Shown here: piece after piece, positions 33,544 through 41,869 of the stretch
Numbering within the stretch: position 1 is the first letter of the stretch
Layout: every line of letters starts with the position of its first letter
Made by a program: the position numbers and the translations under genes
NCBI GenBank assembly: GCA_001314715.1
Contig: LJSV01000009.1
Location: forward strand, 40,252-104,251
From: Rhodobacteraceae bacterium HLUCCA12
Lineage (GTDB): Bacteria; Pseudomonadota; Alphaproteobacteria; Rhodobacterales; Rhodobacteraceae
DNA: 64,000 nucleotides
Direction of reading: 5' to 3'
The notes under the pieces: generated by a model
The model's database searches: none
What the model was told of the DNA's origin: nothing
What the model saw: only the letters and a program-made list of their open reading frames with translations

Positions 33544-34248
33544 TCACTGCCAGGCGACGTCGCCCAGAAAGATGTATCCCGCGCCATAGATCGTCTTGAT
33601 CAGGCGGGGGTTCTTGGGGTCTTCGCCAAGCTTGGCGCGCAGGCGCGAGATGCGCACATCCATTGCCCGGTCGAAACTTTCGCCCGCTGCCCCGCCCAGG
33701 GTTTCCTGCATCTGCATGCGCGAGATCAGGCGCTTGGGCGCCTCAAGAAACAGGCGCAACACCTCGCCCTCGGCATGGCTGAAGGGTACTTCGGTGCCGT
33801 CCTCGCCGATCAGGACATAGCGGTCGAAATGTGCCTGCCAGCCGTTGAACCGGGCGATCGACCCGGCGGTCGTGCCGACCGGGCGCGATTTGCGCAGCCG
33901 CGCGCGGATGCGGGCGACGACTTCGGCGGGCTCGAAGGGCTTGATGATGTAGTCGTCGGCGCCCAGTTCCAGCCCGGTGACGCGGTCGTTGATATTCGCG
34001 CGACCGGATATGATGATGATCGTCGCCCCCGATTCCAGCGCCAGCCGGTGCACCAGCGCCAGGCCGTCGCGGTCGGGCAGACCCAGATCGACAAGGCAGA
34101 CATCGGGCGCCGTGCGCTTGAGTGCTGCCTCGAATTCGGTGGCGCGCGCGAATGTCGATGTGCGAAACCCGGCATCGGTCAGCGCGTCGGCCAGCATCCG
34201 GCGAATCTCGGCCTCGTCATCAAGGATGGCGATAAGCGGTTGCGACAT
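33544..34248 (-). CDS. OmpR/PhoB-family response regulator
   Basis: A 234-aa two-domain regulator. The receiver domain has acidic residues D10, D11 and E12, phospho-acceptor D54 in CLVDLGLPDRDG and K103 in YIIKPFEP. The C-terminal winged-helix DNA-binding domain includes EVPFSHAEGEVLRLFLE, RAMDVRISRLRAKLGEDP and IKTIYGAGYIF. I chose ATG 34248; the upstream extension is inside the kinase gene. It lies 11 bp downstream of the hybrid histidine kinase and is probably co-transcribed with it as its partner. Target genes are unknown. Confidence 0.9.
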   Translation of the reverse strand: MSQPLIAILDDEAEIRRMLADALTDAGFRTSTFARATEFEAALKRTAPDVCLVDLGLPDRDGLALVHRLALESGATIIIISGRANINDRVTGLELGADDYIIKPFEPAEVVARIRARLRKSRPVGTTAGSIARFNGWQAHFDRYVLIGEDGTEVPFSHAEGEVLRLFLEAPKRLISRMQMQETLGGAAGESFDRAMDVRISRLRAKLGEDPKNPRLIKTIYGAGYIFLGDVAWQ

Positions 34249-34259
34249 GGCGGCGGTTC

Positions 34260-36221
34260 CTATTGCGCTGCAGCTTGGGTCAGGCGCGCATCGCAGCGGT
34301 GGAGAAAGGCGATCAGTTCGCCCGGATCGAAGGGCTTTTGCAAGACCTCGTGACCGCGCGCCGCGACCTCGCGCAACGGATCGGACGCCGGCAGCGAGGT
34401 CATCAACCCCATTGCCACATCCGGCAGCCGCGCGCGCAACCGATTCAGAAGCGCCAGGCCGGTATCGCCATCGGCCAGGTTGATGTCCGACAGCACCATG
34501 CCGACCCCGTCGAGAACCGCAAGCGCCTCGGCCTCGGCGCTGTTGGCGGCCTCGATCACCGTGTGGCCGATGGCGCAAAGCATTTCGCGCACATGCGTGC
34601 GGATCTCGGGGCTGTCTTCGACCAGCAGGACCAGGCGCGGCTCGATCTGCGGATCGGCCCGGCGCAACGGCAGGCGCAGTGTGACCTGCGCCCCGCCCGC
34701 CTCGGCATTCGACAGCCGCACGCTGCCACCGCAGAGCGAGGCGTGATCGTAAACCATGGCCAGCCCCAGGCCGGACCCCTCGCCACCCTTGGTGGTGAAG
34801 AACGGATCGAGGCCACGGCGCAACGCCTCGTCCGAGAAGCCGGGGCCGGAATCGGTGACCGAAAGCTCAAGCCAGGTATCGCGCAGCCGCCGCGCCCGCA
34901 ATTCGATCGCCCCGCCCCGCGGCCCGATCGCGTCGCGGGCGTTCAGGATCAGGTTCAGCAAGCTGTCCTGCACCGCGCCCTGGTCCAGCAGCAACTGGCC
35001 CAGACCCGGTTCCAGTTCGATCAACAGCCGCGTCTGGTCCGGCAGCGAGGGGCTGGCCATCGTCTTCAGGTCGTCCAGCAAGACCGCAAGGTCCGTCGCC
35101 TCGGCCCGCATCCGGCGCGGCCCCGACATGGCCCCGATTCGCTGCAACAACCGGCCGCCGCGCCGCGCCGCGCTGATCGTGGCGCGGGCGATCTCGGCGG
35201 CATCGTCGGGCAGGTCGGGCAGGCGCGCCAGCTTGCCCTGAAGGCCCAGGATGATGGTCAGAAGGTTGGCGAAATCATGCGCCAGACCCGAGGTCAGCTG
35301 CGCGGCCAGTTCCCGCTTGCGCGTCTGAAGCAGCGCCGCGCGGGCCTGCGTTTCCTCGGTAATGTCGGTTGACAGGATATAGACCCCGCCACTGGCCTGC
35401 GCGCCATCCGGCCCAAGGACGCCGGGATCGGGGGTCAGCGCCACGCGAATCCGGCGCCCGCTTTCCTCGTGCGTCAGTTCGCAGACCGAGGCCTCGCCAT
35501 CGAGGGCGCGTTTCATATGCGGATGCACCTTGGCAAAGGTGGCCGTGCCCAGCGCCGCCGAGGCATGCAGGCCCACCACGTCGCCCGGCAACCCCGGCAT
35601 CAGGGTCGAAAGCCGCCGGTTGGAATAGGTATAGACAAGGTCGCGATCGACATGCGCGATATGGGCCGGCATCATTTCGGTGGTCAGCCGGGTGCGCGCC
35701 TCGATCTCGGTCAACTCGCGCTTGGCTTCGGCCAGCGCGGCGTTGGTCGACGCCAGCGCGCGGTTGGCCAGGCTCAGCCGTTCGGCATGCGCGAAAAGCT
35801 GGCCCGACAATTCCTCGGAGCGGGACCTCAGCAACCGTTCCTGCAACTTGATCTCGGTGATATCGGTATAGACGGTGACCCAGCCGCCTTGCGGCAGCGG
35901 TGCCCCCTCGACCGAGATCCAGCGCCCGTTCGGCCGCTGGCGTTCCATGTAATGCGGTTGAAAGGCGCGCGCGGTCTCGACGCGCATGCGCACCGCTTCC
36001 TCTGGGTCGGGCTGGGGGCCGTATTCGCCCCGCGCCACCAGATAGCGGATCGTATCCTCGAACGGGGCGCCGGGTGTGACCAGCGCATCGGGCAGGCTGA
36101 ACATTTCCTGATAGCGGTTGTTGCACACCGCAAGTCGCAGATCGCTGTCAAAGATCGACAGCGCCTGCTGGATCAGGTTCAGCCCCGCGCGGGTGAGTTT
36201 TCCAGTGATCTCGCCCTGCAT
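34260..36221 (-). CDS. Hybrid PAS-domain sensor histidine kinase
   Basis: A 653-aa soluble kinase with no membrane helices. Residues 8-128 form a first PAS domain (LIQQALSIFDSDLRLAVCN), followed by a coiled coil (about 130-180), a second PAS domain (183-295, with YILSTDITEE at its end), a HisKA dimerisation helix with H315 in SGLAHDFANLL, an ATPase domain (LILNARDAIG, DSGPGFSDE, GEGSGLGLAM) and a C-terminal receiver with D579. The N-terminal PAS resembles the PAS_7 type. The signal is unknown, presumably cytoplasmic. I chose ATG 36221 with AAAGGGTGG upstream; the long extension is an artefact of GC-rich sequence. Confidence 0.88.
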   Translation of the reverse strand: MQGEITGKLTRAGLNLIQQALSIFDSDLRLAVCNNRYQEMFSLPDALVTPGAPFEDTIRYLVARGEYGPQPDPEEAVRMRVETARAFQPHYMERQRPNGRWISVEGAPLPQGGWVTVYTDITEIKLQERLLRSRSEELSGQLFAHAERLSLANRALASTNAALAEAKRELTEIEARTRLTTEMMPAHIAHVDRDLVYTYSNRRLSTLMPGLPGDVVGLHASAALGTATFAKVHPHMKRALDGEASVCELTHEESGRRIRVALTPDPGVLGPDGAQASGGVYILSTDITEETQARAALLQTRKRELAAQLTSGLAHDFANLLTIILGLQGKLARLPDLPDDAAEIARATISAARRGGRLLQRIGAMSGPRRMRAEATDLAVLLDDLKTMASPSLPDQTRLLIELEPGLGQLLLDQGAVQDSLLNLILNARDAIGPRGGAIELRARRLRDTWLELSVTDSGPGFSDEALRRGLDPFFTTKGGEGSGLGLAMVYDHASLCGGSVRLSNAEAGGAQVTLRLPLRRADPQIEPRLVLLVEDSPEIRTHVREMLCAIGHTVIEAANSAEAEALAVLDGVGMVLSDINLADGDTGLALLNRLRARLPDVAMGLMTSLPASDPLREVAARGHEVLQKPFDPGELIAFLHRCDARLTQAAAQ

Positions 36222-36379
36222 GGAACCACCCTTTGTGCCTGTCGCGTCGCCCGTTTCAAAGTTCCCGCGTGAACCTGCGCAAGCGGTCGGGGCAAGGAAC
36301 GCCGCATGTGCCGTTTCCGACCGGCCCGGCAGGGAACATGGGGCATTGTGCCCAAAAGCGCGGCACGGGGGAAGGGTGC

Positions 36380-36943
36380 TTACTCCAGCACTTCCTGCGG
36401 ATCGATCCCCCAAAGCGCCGAACGCTCGACCCAGCCGTTCCGATCCTCGGTGCGGATCTCGCACCAGGCGGGCTGGCAGCTGTCGATCCGGCCGACGACC
36501 CCTTGTTCCAGGATCGCGACTTCCGGTGCGTCCGGGCGCGGCCGGCTGCGCATGGGCGCCATGTCGGCGACCACAAGGGCGGTTCGCACACCCGAGAGCA
36601 GCGAATAGTGCATCCAGCCGCCCTCGCCCTCGAAATCCTCGACCCGGCGCCAGTGTTCGAATTCGGCGGTGACCCGCAGGGGCAGGTCGCGGCGGGTATA
36701 GATCCAGTCCACACGGTGCGACCGGTTCGGCCCGCGTCGCGCGCGGCCCTCGGTTGATTTCAGCGAGACGAAGCGCGGAAGCGGCAATCCGGTCGACGGC
36801 CCGCGCGCGGCAGGGTCGGCCTGCGCTGGCGAATCCGCCTGGGCGCGGGCGCTGCCGGGCATGCCTGCCCAAAGGGCCAGCGACCCCGCCATGACCAGCG
36901 CGACGGCCAGCGCCACACCACGGGTCGATGCGACTTTCGTCAT
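36380..36943 (-). CDS. SH3-domain exported protein
   Basis: A 187-aa protein with a signal sequence (about 8-35, GVALAVALVMAGSLALWAG then MPGSARA), a short linker and two bacterial SH3-like stretches: PLPRFVSLKSTEGRARRGPN at about 55-75 and DMAPMRSRPRPDAPEVAILE in the C-terminal half. The pattern is that of the DUF1058/SH3_4 family of periplasmic proteins of unknown function. I chose ATG 36943 with AAGGGGC upstream. It is divergent from the hydroxyacid dehydrogenase gene, with 152 bp between. Confidence 0.75.
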   Translation of the reverse strand: MTKVASTRGVALAVALVMAGSLALWAGMPGSARAQADSPAQADPAARGPSTGLPLPRFVSLKSTEGRARRGPNRSHRVDWIYTRRDLPLRVTAEFEHWRRVEDFEGEGGWMHYSLLSGVRTALVVADMAPMRSRPRPDAPEVAILEQGVVGRIDSCQPAWCEIRTEDRNGWVERSALWGIDPQEVLE

Positions 36944-37095
36944 CGTTTCTGCCCCTTTTGCCCCCGACCGGACCGTCTGGTGCGGCGCTTCGGTCATTTT
37001 GTTGCGCGAAGGTTGCGCGGGGTGCTTGTGCCTCGTCTTTCTATGGGTCACTTTGCCAGCAAGCGCCCCTGTTTGGAAGTCTTGAGGAGGTATGG

Positions 37096-38085
37096 ATGCC
37101 GTCGAAGCGCCTGAGTGTTGTCGTTACGCGACGCCTGCCCGATCCGGTGGAGACCCGCCTGAAGGAGCTGTTCGACGCCGAACTGCGCGACGACGACGAC
37201 ACGCCGCTGTCACGTGATGCGCTGGTTGCGGCAATGCAGCGCGCCGATGTGCTGGTTCCGACGCTGAGCGACCATATCGACGCCAACATGCTGGCCCAGG
37301 CGGGCGAGCGGCTGAAACTGATCGCCAACTACGGTGCCGGGGTCGATCATATCGACGTGCACAGCGCCCGCCAACGCGGCGTTCTGGTGTCGAACACCCC
37401 CGGCGTCGTCACCGAGGATACGGCCGACATGGTCATCGCCCTGATGCTTGCCGTGACCCGGCGCATCCCCGAGGGGCTGGCCGAGATGCAGCGCGGCGAA
37501 TGGCGCGGATGGTCGCCGATGGCGCATCTGGGCGGGCGCATCGGCGGCAAGCGGCTGGGCATCCTGGGCATGGGCCGGATCGGCCAGGCGGTGGCGCGGC
37601 GCGCACGCGCCTTCGGCATGCAGATCCATTACCACAACCGCAAACGCCTGCGCCCCGAGGCCGAGGAACCGCTTGAGGCCACCTATTGGGAGAGCCTCGA
37701 CCAGATGGTCGCGCGCATGGATGTGATCTCGGTCAACTGTCCGCACACGCCCTCGACCTTTCACTTGCTCAATGCCCGCCGGCTGAAGCTGCTCAAGCCC
37801 TCGGCGGTGCTGATCAACACCTCGCGCGGCGAGGTGATCGACGAGAATGCGTTGACGCGCGGGCTGCGCGCCGGCGAGATCGCCGGGGCGGGGCTGGATG
37901 TCTATGAGCGCGGCGCCGAGATCAACCCCCGGCTGCGCGAGTTGCCGAACGTGGTCTTGTTGCCGCACATGGGTTCGGCCACGATCGAGGGACGCATCGA
38001 GATGGGCGAAAAAGTGATCCTGAACATCAAGACCTTTGCCGACGGCCACCGCCCGCCGGACCAGGTACTGCCCGGCATGCTCTGA
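37096..38085 (+). CDS. D-2-hydroxyacid dehydrogenase (glyoxylate/hydroxypyruvate reductase type)
   Basis: A 329-aa NAD(P)-dependent dehydrogenase. The dinucleotide loop is LGILGMGRIGQAVARRA. The catalytic triad regions are NTSRGEVID (Arg), LDVYERGAEI (Glu) and LLPHMGSAT (His). It interconverts 2-keto and D-2-hydroxy acids; the sequence style suggests D-glycerate or glyoxylate as substrate. I chose ATG 37096, five bases after GAGGAGG; an overlapping ATG at 37092 is out of frame. It may support glyoxylate metabolism with the nearby malyl-CoA lyase, but they are not in one operon. Confidence 0.88.
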   Translation: MPSKRLSVVVTRRLPDPVETRLKELFDAELRDDDDTPLSRDALVAAMQRADVLVPTLSDHIDANMLAQAGERLKLIANYGAGVDHIDVHSARQRGVLVSNTPGVVTEDTADMVIALMLAVTRRIPEGLAEMQRGEWRGWSPMAHLGGRIGGKRLGILGMGRIGQAVARRARAFGMQIHYHNRKRLRPEAEEPLEATYWESLDQMVARMDVISVNCPHTPSTFHLLNARRLKLLKPSAVLINTSRGEVIDENALTRGLRAGEIAGAGLDVYERGAEINPRLRELPNVVLLPHMGSATIEGRIEMGEKVILNIKTFADGHRPPDQVLPGML

Positions 38086-38105
38086 CGTCGCGGGGGCGGA
38101 TGAAG

Positions 38106-38174
38106 GGCAGGGGGGCGCTGCCCCCCTCTGGCCTGCGGCCATTCACCCCCCGGCGTATTTTCGGCAAGATGAAG
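38106..38174 (+). repeat. Dispersed intergenic repeat, copy 4
   Basis: GC stem-loop GGGGGGCGCTGCCCCCC, linker CTCTGGCCTGCGGCCATTCA, C-run and the tail CGGCGTATTTTCGGCAAGAT. It lies between the convergent hydroxyacid dehydrogenase and helicase genes and may serve as their shared terminator. Confidence 0.75.
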
Positions 38175-38203
38175 CCTGATGGCGTTCCGGGACGGCCGGC
38201 GGG

Positions 38204-40297
38204 TCAACCCTTCCGCGGTGGGCGCGAGGGGCGGGCATTTCCGCCGCGCGCGGGTTTGGCGCCGGGGCCGGCAGGCCGTTTCGGCCCGCCCTTGGGCTTG
38301 CCACCGGGTTTGGCACCATGTTTCGGCTTGCCTTTGGTTCCCGGCGCATCGAGGCGCGCCGACGGATTGCGCGCCGCGGCCGCGTCGAAGCGGGGGCGCG
38401 GGGTGGCCGAAGGCTTGGCCGCGGGCGGCTTTTCGCGCGCGGGTTGCGGGGTCTGCGGGCGGGCGGGCGCGTCGTCGGATCGCGGTGCACGCTCGTCACG
38501 GCGTTGCGGCCTGGCCGGACGGGGGGGCGCGTCGGCCCCCTGCCGGCCCTTGGCGGCCGTTCCACCGTGCGGGCGCGGTTTGCGATCATCGGATGGATCG
38601 GGGCGCGCGGGTGCGGCCTCGCGGGGCGCGGATGGGCGGGGTCTGGGCGATGACGCCTTTTCCGCAGGCCTGCGATCGGGGCGCCGGGCCGGGTCGGGCG
38701 GCGCGGCGCGACTGACCGTGATGCCCTGTTCAAGCTGGCCATCGGCCCCGACCGCGTGAAAGAAGCGCTCTTCGCTGTCGGCATGCAGTTGCACCAGCGT
38801 GTGATCGTCGAAGAGCCGGATCGCGCCGATGTCGGTCTTGCCCAGATTGCCGGTGCGGCACAGCATCGGCAAGAGCCAGCGCGGCTCGGCCCGGTCGCGG
38901 GTGCCGATGCCGAGCCGGATCCAGATACTGCGGTTGAATTCGGTGCGCGGCTGCGGCCTGGGGCCGTCGGGCGTGACGGGCGCGATGTCTTCGGGGGCGG
39001 ACCTGGCCGCGAAATACTGGCGCAGCACGCCCGCCGCAAGCTCGCGCGGGGTGAAGCGTTCGATCATCATGGTGATGAGCGCCTGTTCCTCGGGGCTTTC
39101 GGGCGCGGTCAGGGCGGGATCGGCCAGAAGCCGCTCGTGATCGCGGGCGCTGACCTCGGCCGCGGTGGGGGCCGGGCCCCATTCGGCGGCGACGCCGGCC
39201 GATTGCAGCAGGCGTTCGGTCCGCCGCCTTGCCGGGAAGGGCACGATCAGGACGCTGACGCCCTTTTGCCCGGCCCGGCCGGTCCGGCCCGAACGATGCA
39301 AAAGCGCCTCGCGGTTCGAGGGCAGATCGGCATGGATGACCAGTTCGAGCCCCGGCAGGTCGATCCCGCGCGCCGCCACATCGGTCGCCACGCAGACGCG
39401 GGCGCGACCGTCGCGCATCATCTGCAGGGCGCGCGCGCGCTCGTCCTGGGCCAGTTCGCCCGACAGGGCCACCACGGCAAATCCGCGATTGTTGAAGCGC
39501 GCGGTCAGGTGGTTGACCATCGCGCGGGTCTTGCAAAAGACCAGCGCATTGCGCGCCTCGTAATAGCGCAGCACGTTGACGATCGCGTTCTCGGTCTCTG
39601 CGGGCGCAACCGTGAGGGCGCGATAGCTGATATCGGCATGGGCGTCGCGCAGGGCCGTCGCAACCACGCGCTGCGCCGCGCGCTGATAGGTCTGCGCAAG
39701 GCGTTCGATCTGCGGCGAGACGGTGGCCGAGAACATCAGCGTCCGGCGTTCCGGGGCGGCCGATTGCAGGATGAATTCCAGATCCTCGCGAAAGCCGAGG
39801 TCCAGCATCTCGTCGGCTTCGTCAAGGACGGCAACCTGCAAGGCTGCCAGATCGAGCGCGCCACGCTCCAGATGGTCGCGCAGCCGTCCCGGCGTGCCGA
39901 CCACCAGGTGCGCGCCGCGTTCAAGCGCACGGCGTTCGGTCCGCGGGTCCATCCCGCCCACGCAAGAGGCGATGACCGCACCCGCGGGCGCATAGAGCCA
40001 GGCCAGTTCGCGCTGCACCTGAAGCGCCAGTTCGCGCGTCGGTGCGATGATCAGCGCTCGCGGCGCATCGGGCGCGGAAAAACTGGCGGAATCGTCCATG
40101 AGGTCGGCGGCCATAGCCAGCCCGAAGGCCACGGTCTTGCCCGAGCCGGTCTGCGCCGAAACCAGGAGGTCGTGGCCGGCCCGGCCCGGATCCAGAACTG
40201 CCGCCTGGACGGAGGTAAGGCTGTCATACCCCTTGTCGGCAAGCGCCTGGGCAAGGGGGGCGGGCAGGTTCGCCCCTGTAGGGAGGGCTGTGGTCAT
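38204..40297 (-). CDS. DEAD-box RNA helicase with long basic tail
   Basis: A 697-aa ATP-dependent RNA helicase. RecA-like core motifs are present: AQTGSGKT (48-55), PTRELALQ, GTPGRL, LDEADEM (158-164), FSATVSP, VATDVAARGIDLPG and HRSGRTGRAGQKG. Beyond the core (about 450-530) there is a DbpA-like RNA-binding fold (IWIRLGIGTRDRAEPRWLLP, FDDHTLVQLHADSEERFF), followed by some 150 residues rich in Arg, Pro, Ala and Lys. Such a tail is typical of ribosome-assembly or cold-adaptation helicases. I chose ATG 40297 (MTTALPTGAN). The first exact substrate cannot be deduced. Confidence 0.92.
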   Translation of the reverse strand: MTTALPTGANLPAPLAQALADKGYDSLTSVQAAVLDPGRAGHDLLVSAQTGSGKTVAFGLAMAADLMDDSASFSAPDAPRALIIAPTRELALQVQRELAWLYAPAGAVIASCVGGMDPRTERRALERGAHLVVGTPGRLRDHLERGALDLAALQVAVLDEADEMLDLGFREDLEFILQSAAPERRTLMFSATVSPQIERLAQTYQRAAQRVVATALRDAHADISYRALTVAPAETENAIVNVLRYYEARNALVFCKTRAMVNHLTARFNNRGFAVVALSGELAQDERARALQMMRDGRARVCVATDVAARGIDLPGLELVIHADLPSNREALLHRSGRTGRAGQKGVSVLIVPFPARRRTERLLQSAGVAAEWGPAPTAAEVSARDHERLLADPALTAPESPEEQALITMMIERFTPRELAAGVLRQYFAARSAPEDIAPVTPDGPRPQPRTEFNRSIWIRLGIGTRDRAEPRWLLPMLCRTGNLGKTDIGAIRLFDDHTLVQLHADSEERFFHAVGADGQLEQGITVSRAAPPDPARRPDRRPAEKASSPRPRPSAPREAAPARPDPSDDRKPRPHGGTAAKGRQGADAPPRPARPQRRDERAPRSDDAPARPQTPQPAREKPPAAKPSATPRPRFDAAAARNPSARLDAPGTKGKPKHGAKPGGKPKGGPKRPAGPGAKPARGGNARPSRPPRKG

Positions 40298-40623
40298 CGC
40301 GCTGTTCCGGTCATCAAGATCAATCCGCCCCCATACGCCTGCGCGGCCCGGCTGTATAGAGCCGATCTGCCGGTTGCGCCGACACGCCGCGTCAGGTCTG
40401 CCGTGCCGGGTCGGCAGCGCGCGCGCGGCGGGCGGCCGAACGAGAGCTTCAGTCTGCCCCATGCTGGGAGCGCGGTTCAAGCCCCGAGGGCGCCGATGCG
40501 ATCGGGGCGCGCGATCGGGGCGTTCACGGCCTGGGGCCGAATCCAAAGGCGCGCACCAGCTAGTGGTGCGCGCCTCTCCTCCGTCGGCCGCGACGGCTCC
40601 TCTTCCGGTCCGGCCGCTTGTGT
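40298..40623. other. 326-bp gap: helicase promoter region and mcl1 terminator
   Basis: No gene is supported here. The right end holds a strong hairpin (40547-40575) downstream of mcl1. The left part presumably contains the helicase promoter, but no clear -35/-10 pair was found. Confidence 0.6.
40547..40575 (-). terminator. Hairpin terminator downstream of mcl1
   Basis: A perfect 12-bp stem AGGCGCGCACCA/TGGTGCGCGCCT with a five-base loop, followed on the minus strand by TTTGGATTC. It lies 48 bp after the mcl1 stop. The U-run is short, so efficiency is uncertain. Confidence 0.7.
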
Positions 40624-41583
40624 TCAGATCTTTTCAATCATCTCGGCTTGCCGCACGATCACCTCCGCCTGCTTGATCGAGGCGATATCGACCAGCCGTC
40701 CCTTGTAGACCGTCGCCCCCTCGCCGCGCGCCTTGGCCTCTTCCATTGCGGAAAGGATTTCACGCGCCTCGGCGACGGCGGTTTCGGTGGGGGTGAAAAC
40801 CTCGTTGGCCAGCGCGACCTGCTTGGGATGGATCGCCCATTTGCCGACCATGCCCAGTGTCGCCGAGCGCAGCGCCTGCGCGCGAAAGCCGTCGTCGTCC
40901 GAGAAATCGCCGAACGGCCCGTCGACAGGCAAGACCCCATGCGTGCGGCAGGCGGCGACGATCGCGGCCTGGGCCCAGTGCCACGGGTCGGACCAGTATT
41001 GCCGACCGTCGCGCAGCATGTAGTAGTTTTCCTGCGTGCCGCCGATCCCGGTGGTGTGCATCCCCATCGAGGCCGCGAAATCGGCGGCGCCAAGGCTCAT
41101 GGCCTGAAGCCGGGGCGAGGCCGCGGCAATTTCCTCGACATGGGCGATGCCGGCGGCGCTTTCGATGATGACCTCGAACGCGATGCGCTTGCGGCGTCCC
41201 TTCGCGGCCTCGATTGCGCTGACCAGCGCATCGACGGCATAGACATCGGCGGCGCAACCCACTTTCGGGATCATGATCTGGTCCAGCCGTTCGCCCGCCT
41301 GTTCCAGCAGATCGACAACATCGCGATACCAGAACGGCGTGTCGAGCCCGTTGATGCGCACCGAAAGGGTCTTGTTGCCCCAATCCACCTCATGCGTGGC
41401 CTGGATGACATTGGCGCGCGCCTGGTCCTTGTCATTCGGCGAGACCGAATCCTCAAGGTCAAGATTGATCACATCCGCCGCCGAGGTTGCCATCTTCTCG
41501 AACAGCGCCGTGCGCGAGCCGGGTCCGAACAACTGGCAACGATTCGGGCGGGCGGGGGCGGCGGGCTGGATGCGAAAGGACAT
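40624..41583 (-). CDS. mcl1: L-malyl-CoA/beta-methylmalyl-CoA lyase Mcl1
   Basis: A 319-aa CitE-like TIM-barrel lyase. The N-terminus CQLFGPGSRTALFEKMATSAADVINLDLEDSV (in two parts) carries the metal-binding Glu/Asp, and later segments IAFEVIIESAAGIAHVEEI, SLGAADFAASMGM and GKWAIHPKQVALA are diagnostic of the Mcl1 group. It cleaves malyl-CoA to acetyl-CoA and glyoxylate and beta-methylmalyl-CoA to propionyl-CoA and glyoxylate, as in the ethylmalonyl-CoA pathway of acetate assimilation. A strong AGAGGAGGC precedes ATG 41583. It stands alone, ends in a terminator and is divergent from the D-amino-acid operon. Confidence 0.94.
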   Translation of the reverse strand: MSFRIQPAAPARPNRCQLFGPGSRTALFEKMATSAADVINLDLEDSVSPNDKDQARANVIQATHEVDWGNKTLSVRINGLDTPFWYRDVVDLLEQAGERLDQIMIPKVGCAADVYAVDALVSAIEAAKGRRKRIAFEVIIESAAGIAHVEEIAAASPRLQAMSLGAADFAASMGMHTTGIGGTQENYYMLRDGRQYWSDPWHWAQAAIVAACRTHGVLPVDGPFGDFSDDDGFRAQALRSATLGMVGKWAIHPKQVALANEVFTPTETAVAEAREILSAMEEAKARGEGATVYKGRLVDIASIKQAEVIVRQAEMIEKI

Positions 41584-41644
41584 GGCGCCTCCTCTTGATG
41601 TCAGGTGGAAGGAAGTTGCGCAGGATCGTGGGCGATGGTTATTA

Positions 41645-41666
41645 TCTTGCGTATTCGGGCGCAAGA
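41645..41666. promoter_or_regulatory. Inverted-repeat operator candidate upstream of mcl1
   Basis: TCTTGCG-N8-CGCAAGA is a perfect 7-bp inverted repeat, 62 bp upstream of the mcl1 start. A third copy of the half-site, TCTTGCG, lies at 41774-41780 near the other end of the divergent gap. The arrangement suggests a dimeric regulator; which one is unknown. Confidence 0.45.
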
Positions 41667-41814
41667 GGATTTTCTGCATCTGCACGACAACCGCGGCGAT
41701 GCCGCAAGTTCGGCCAGCGAGCACACCAAGTGAATCGAAGATAGCTGCGATTTTTGGCCGAAATTTCGAACTTTCTTGCGCATGTCTGGTCAGTGACGCT
41801 GATAAAACCTATGT

Positions 41815-41850
41815 TCTGGCGTCATATTTGCGCCAGACTGCGCGCCAGAC
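41815..41850 (+). promoter_or_regulatory. Operator candidate for the dgc operon
   Basis: TCTGGCG-N9-CGCCAGA is a perfect inverted repeat (41815-41837) and CGCCAGAC is repeated at 41843-41850. The cluster of three half-sites sits 20-55 bp before dgcN and just after a possible -10 (GATAAA, 41801-41806), a classic repressor position. No regulator gene is adjacent. Confidence 0.6.
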
Positions 41851-41869
41851 ATCCGATGGAGCTGCACCG

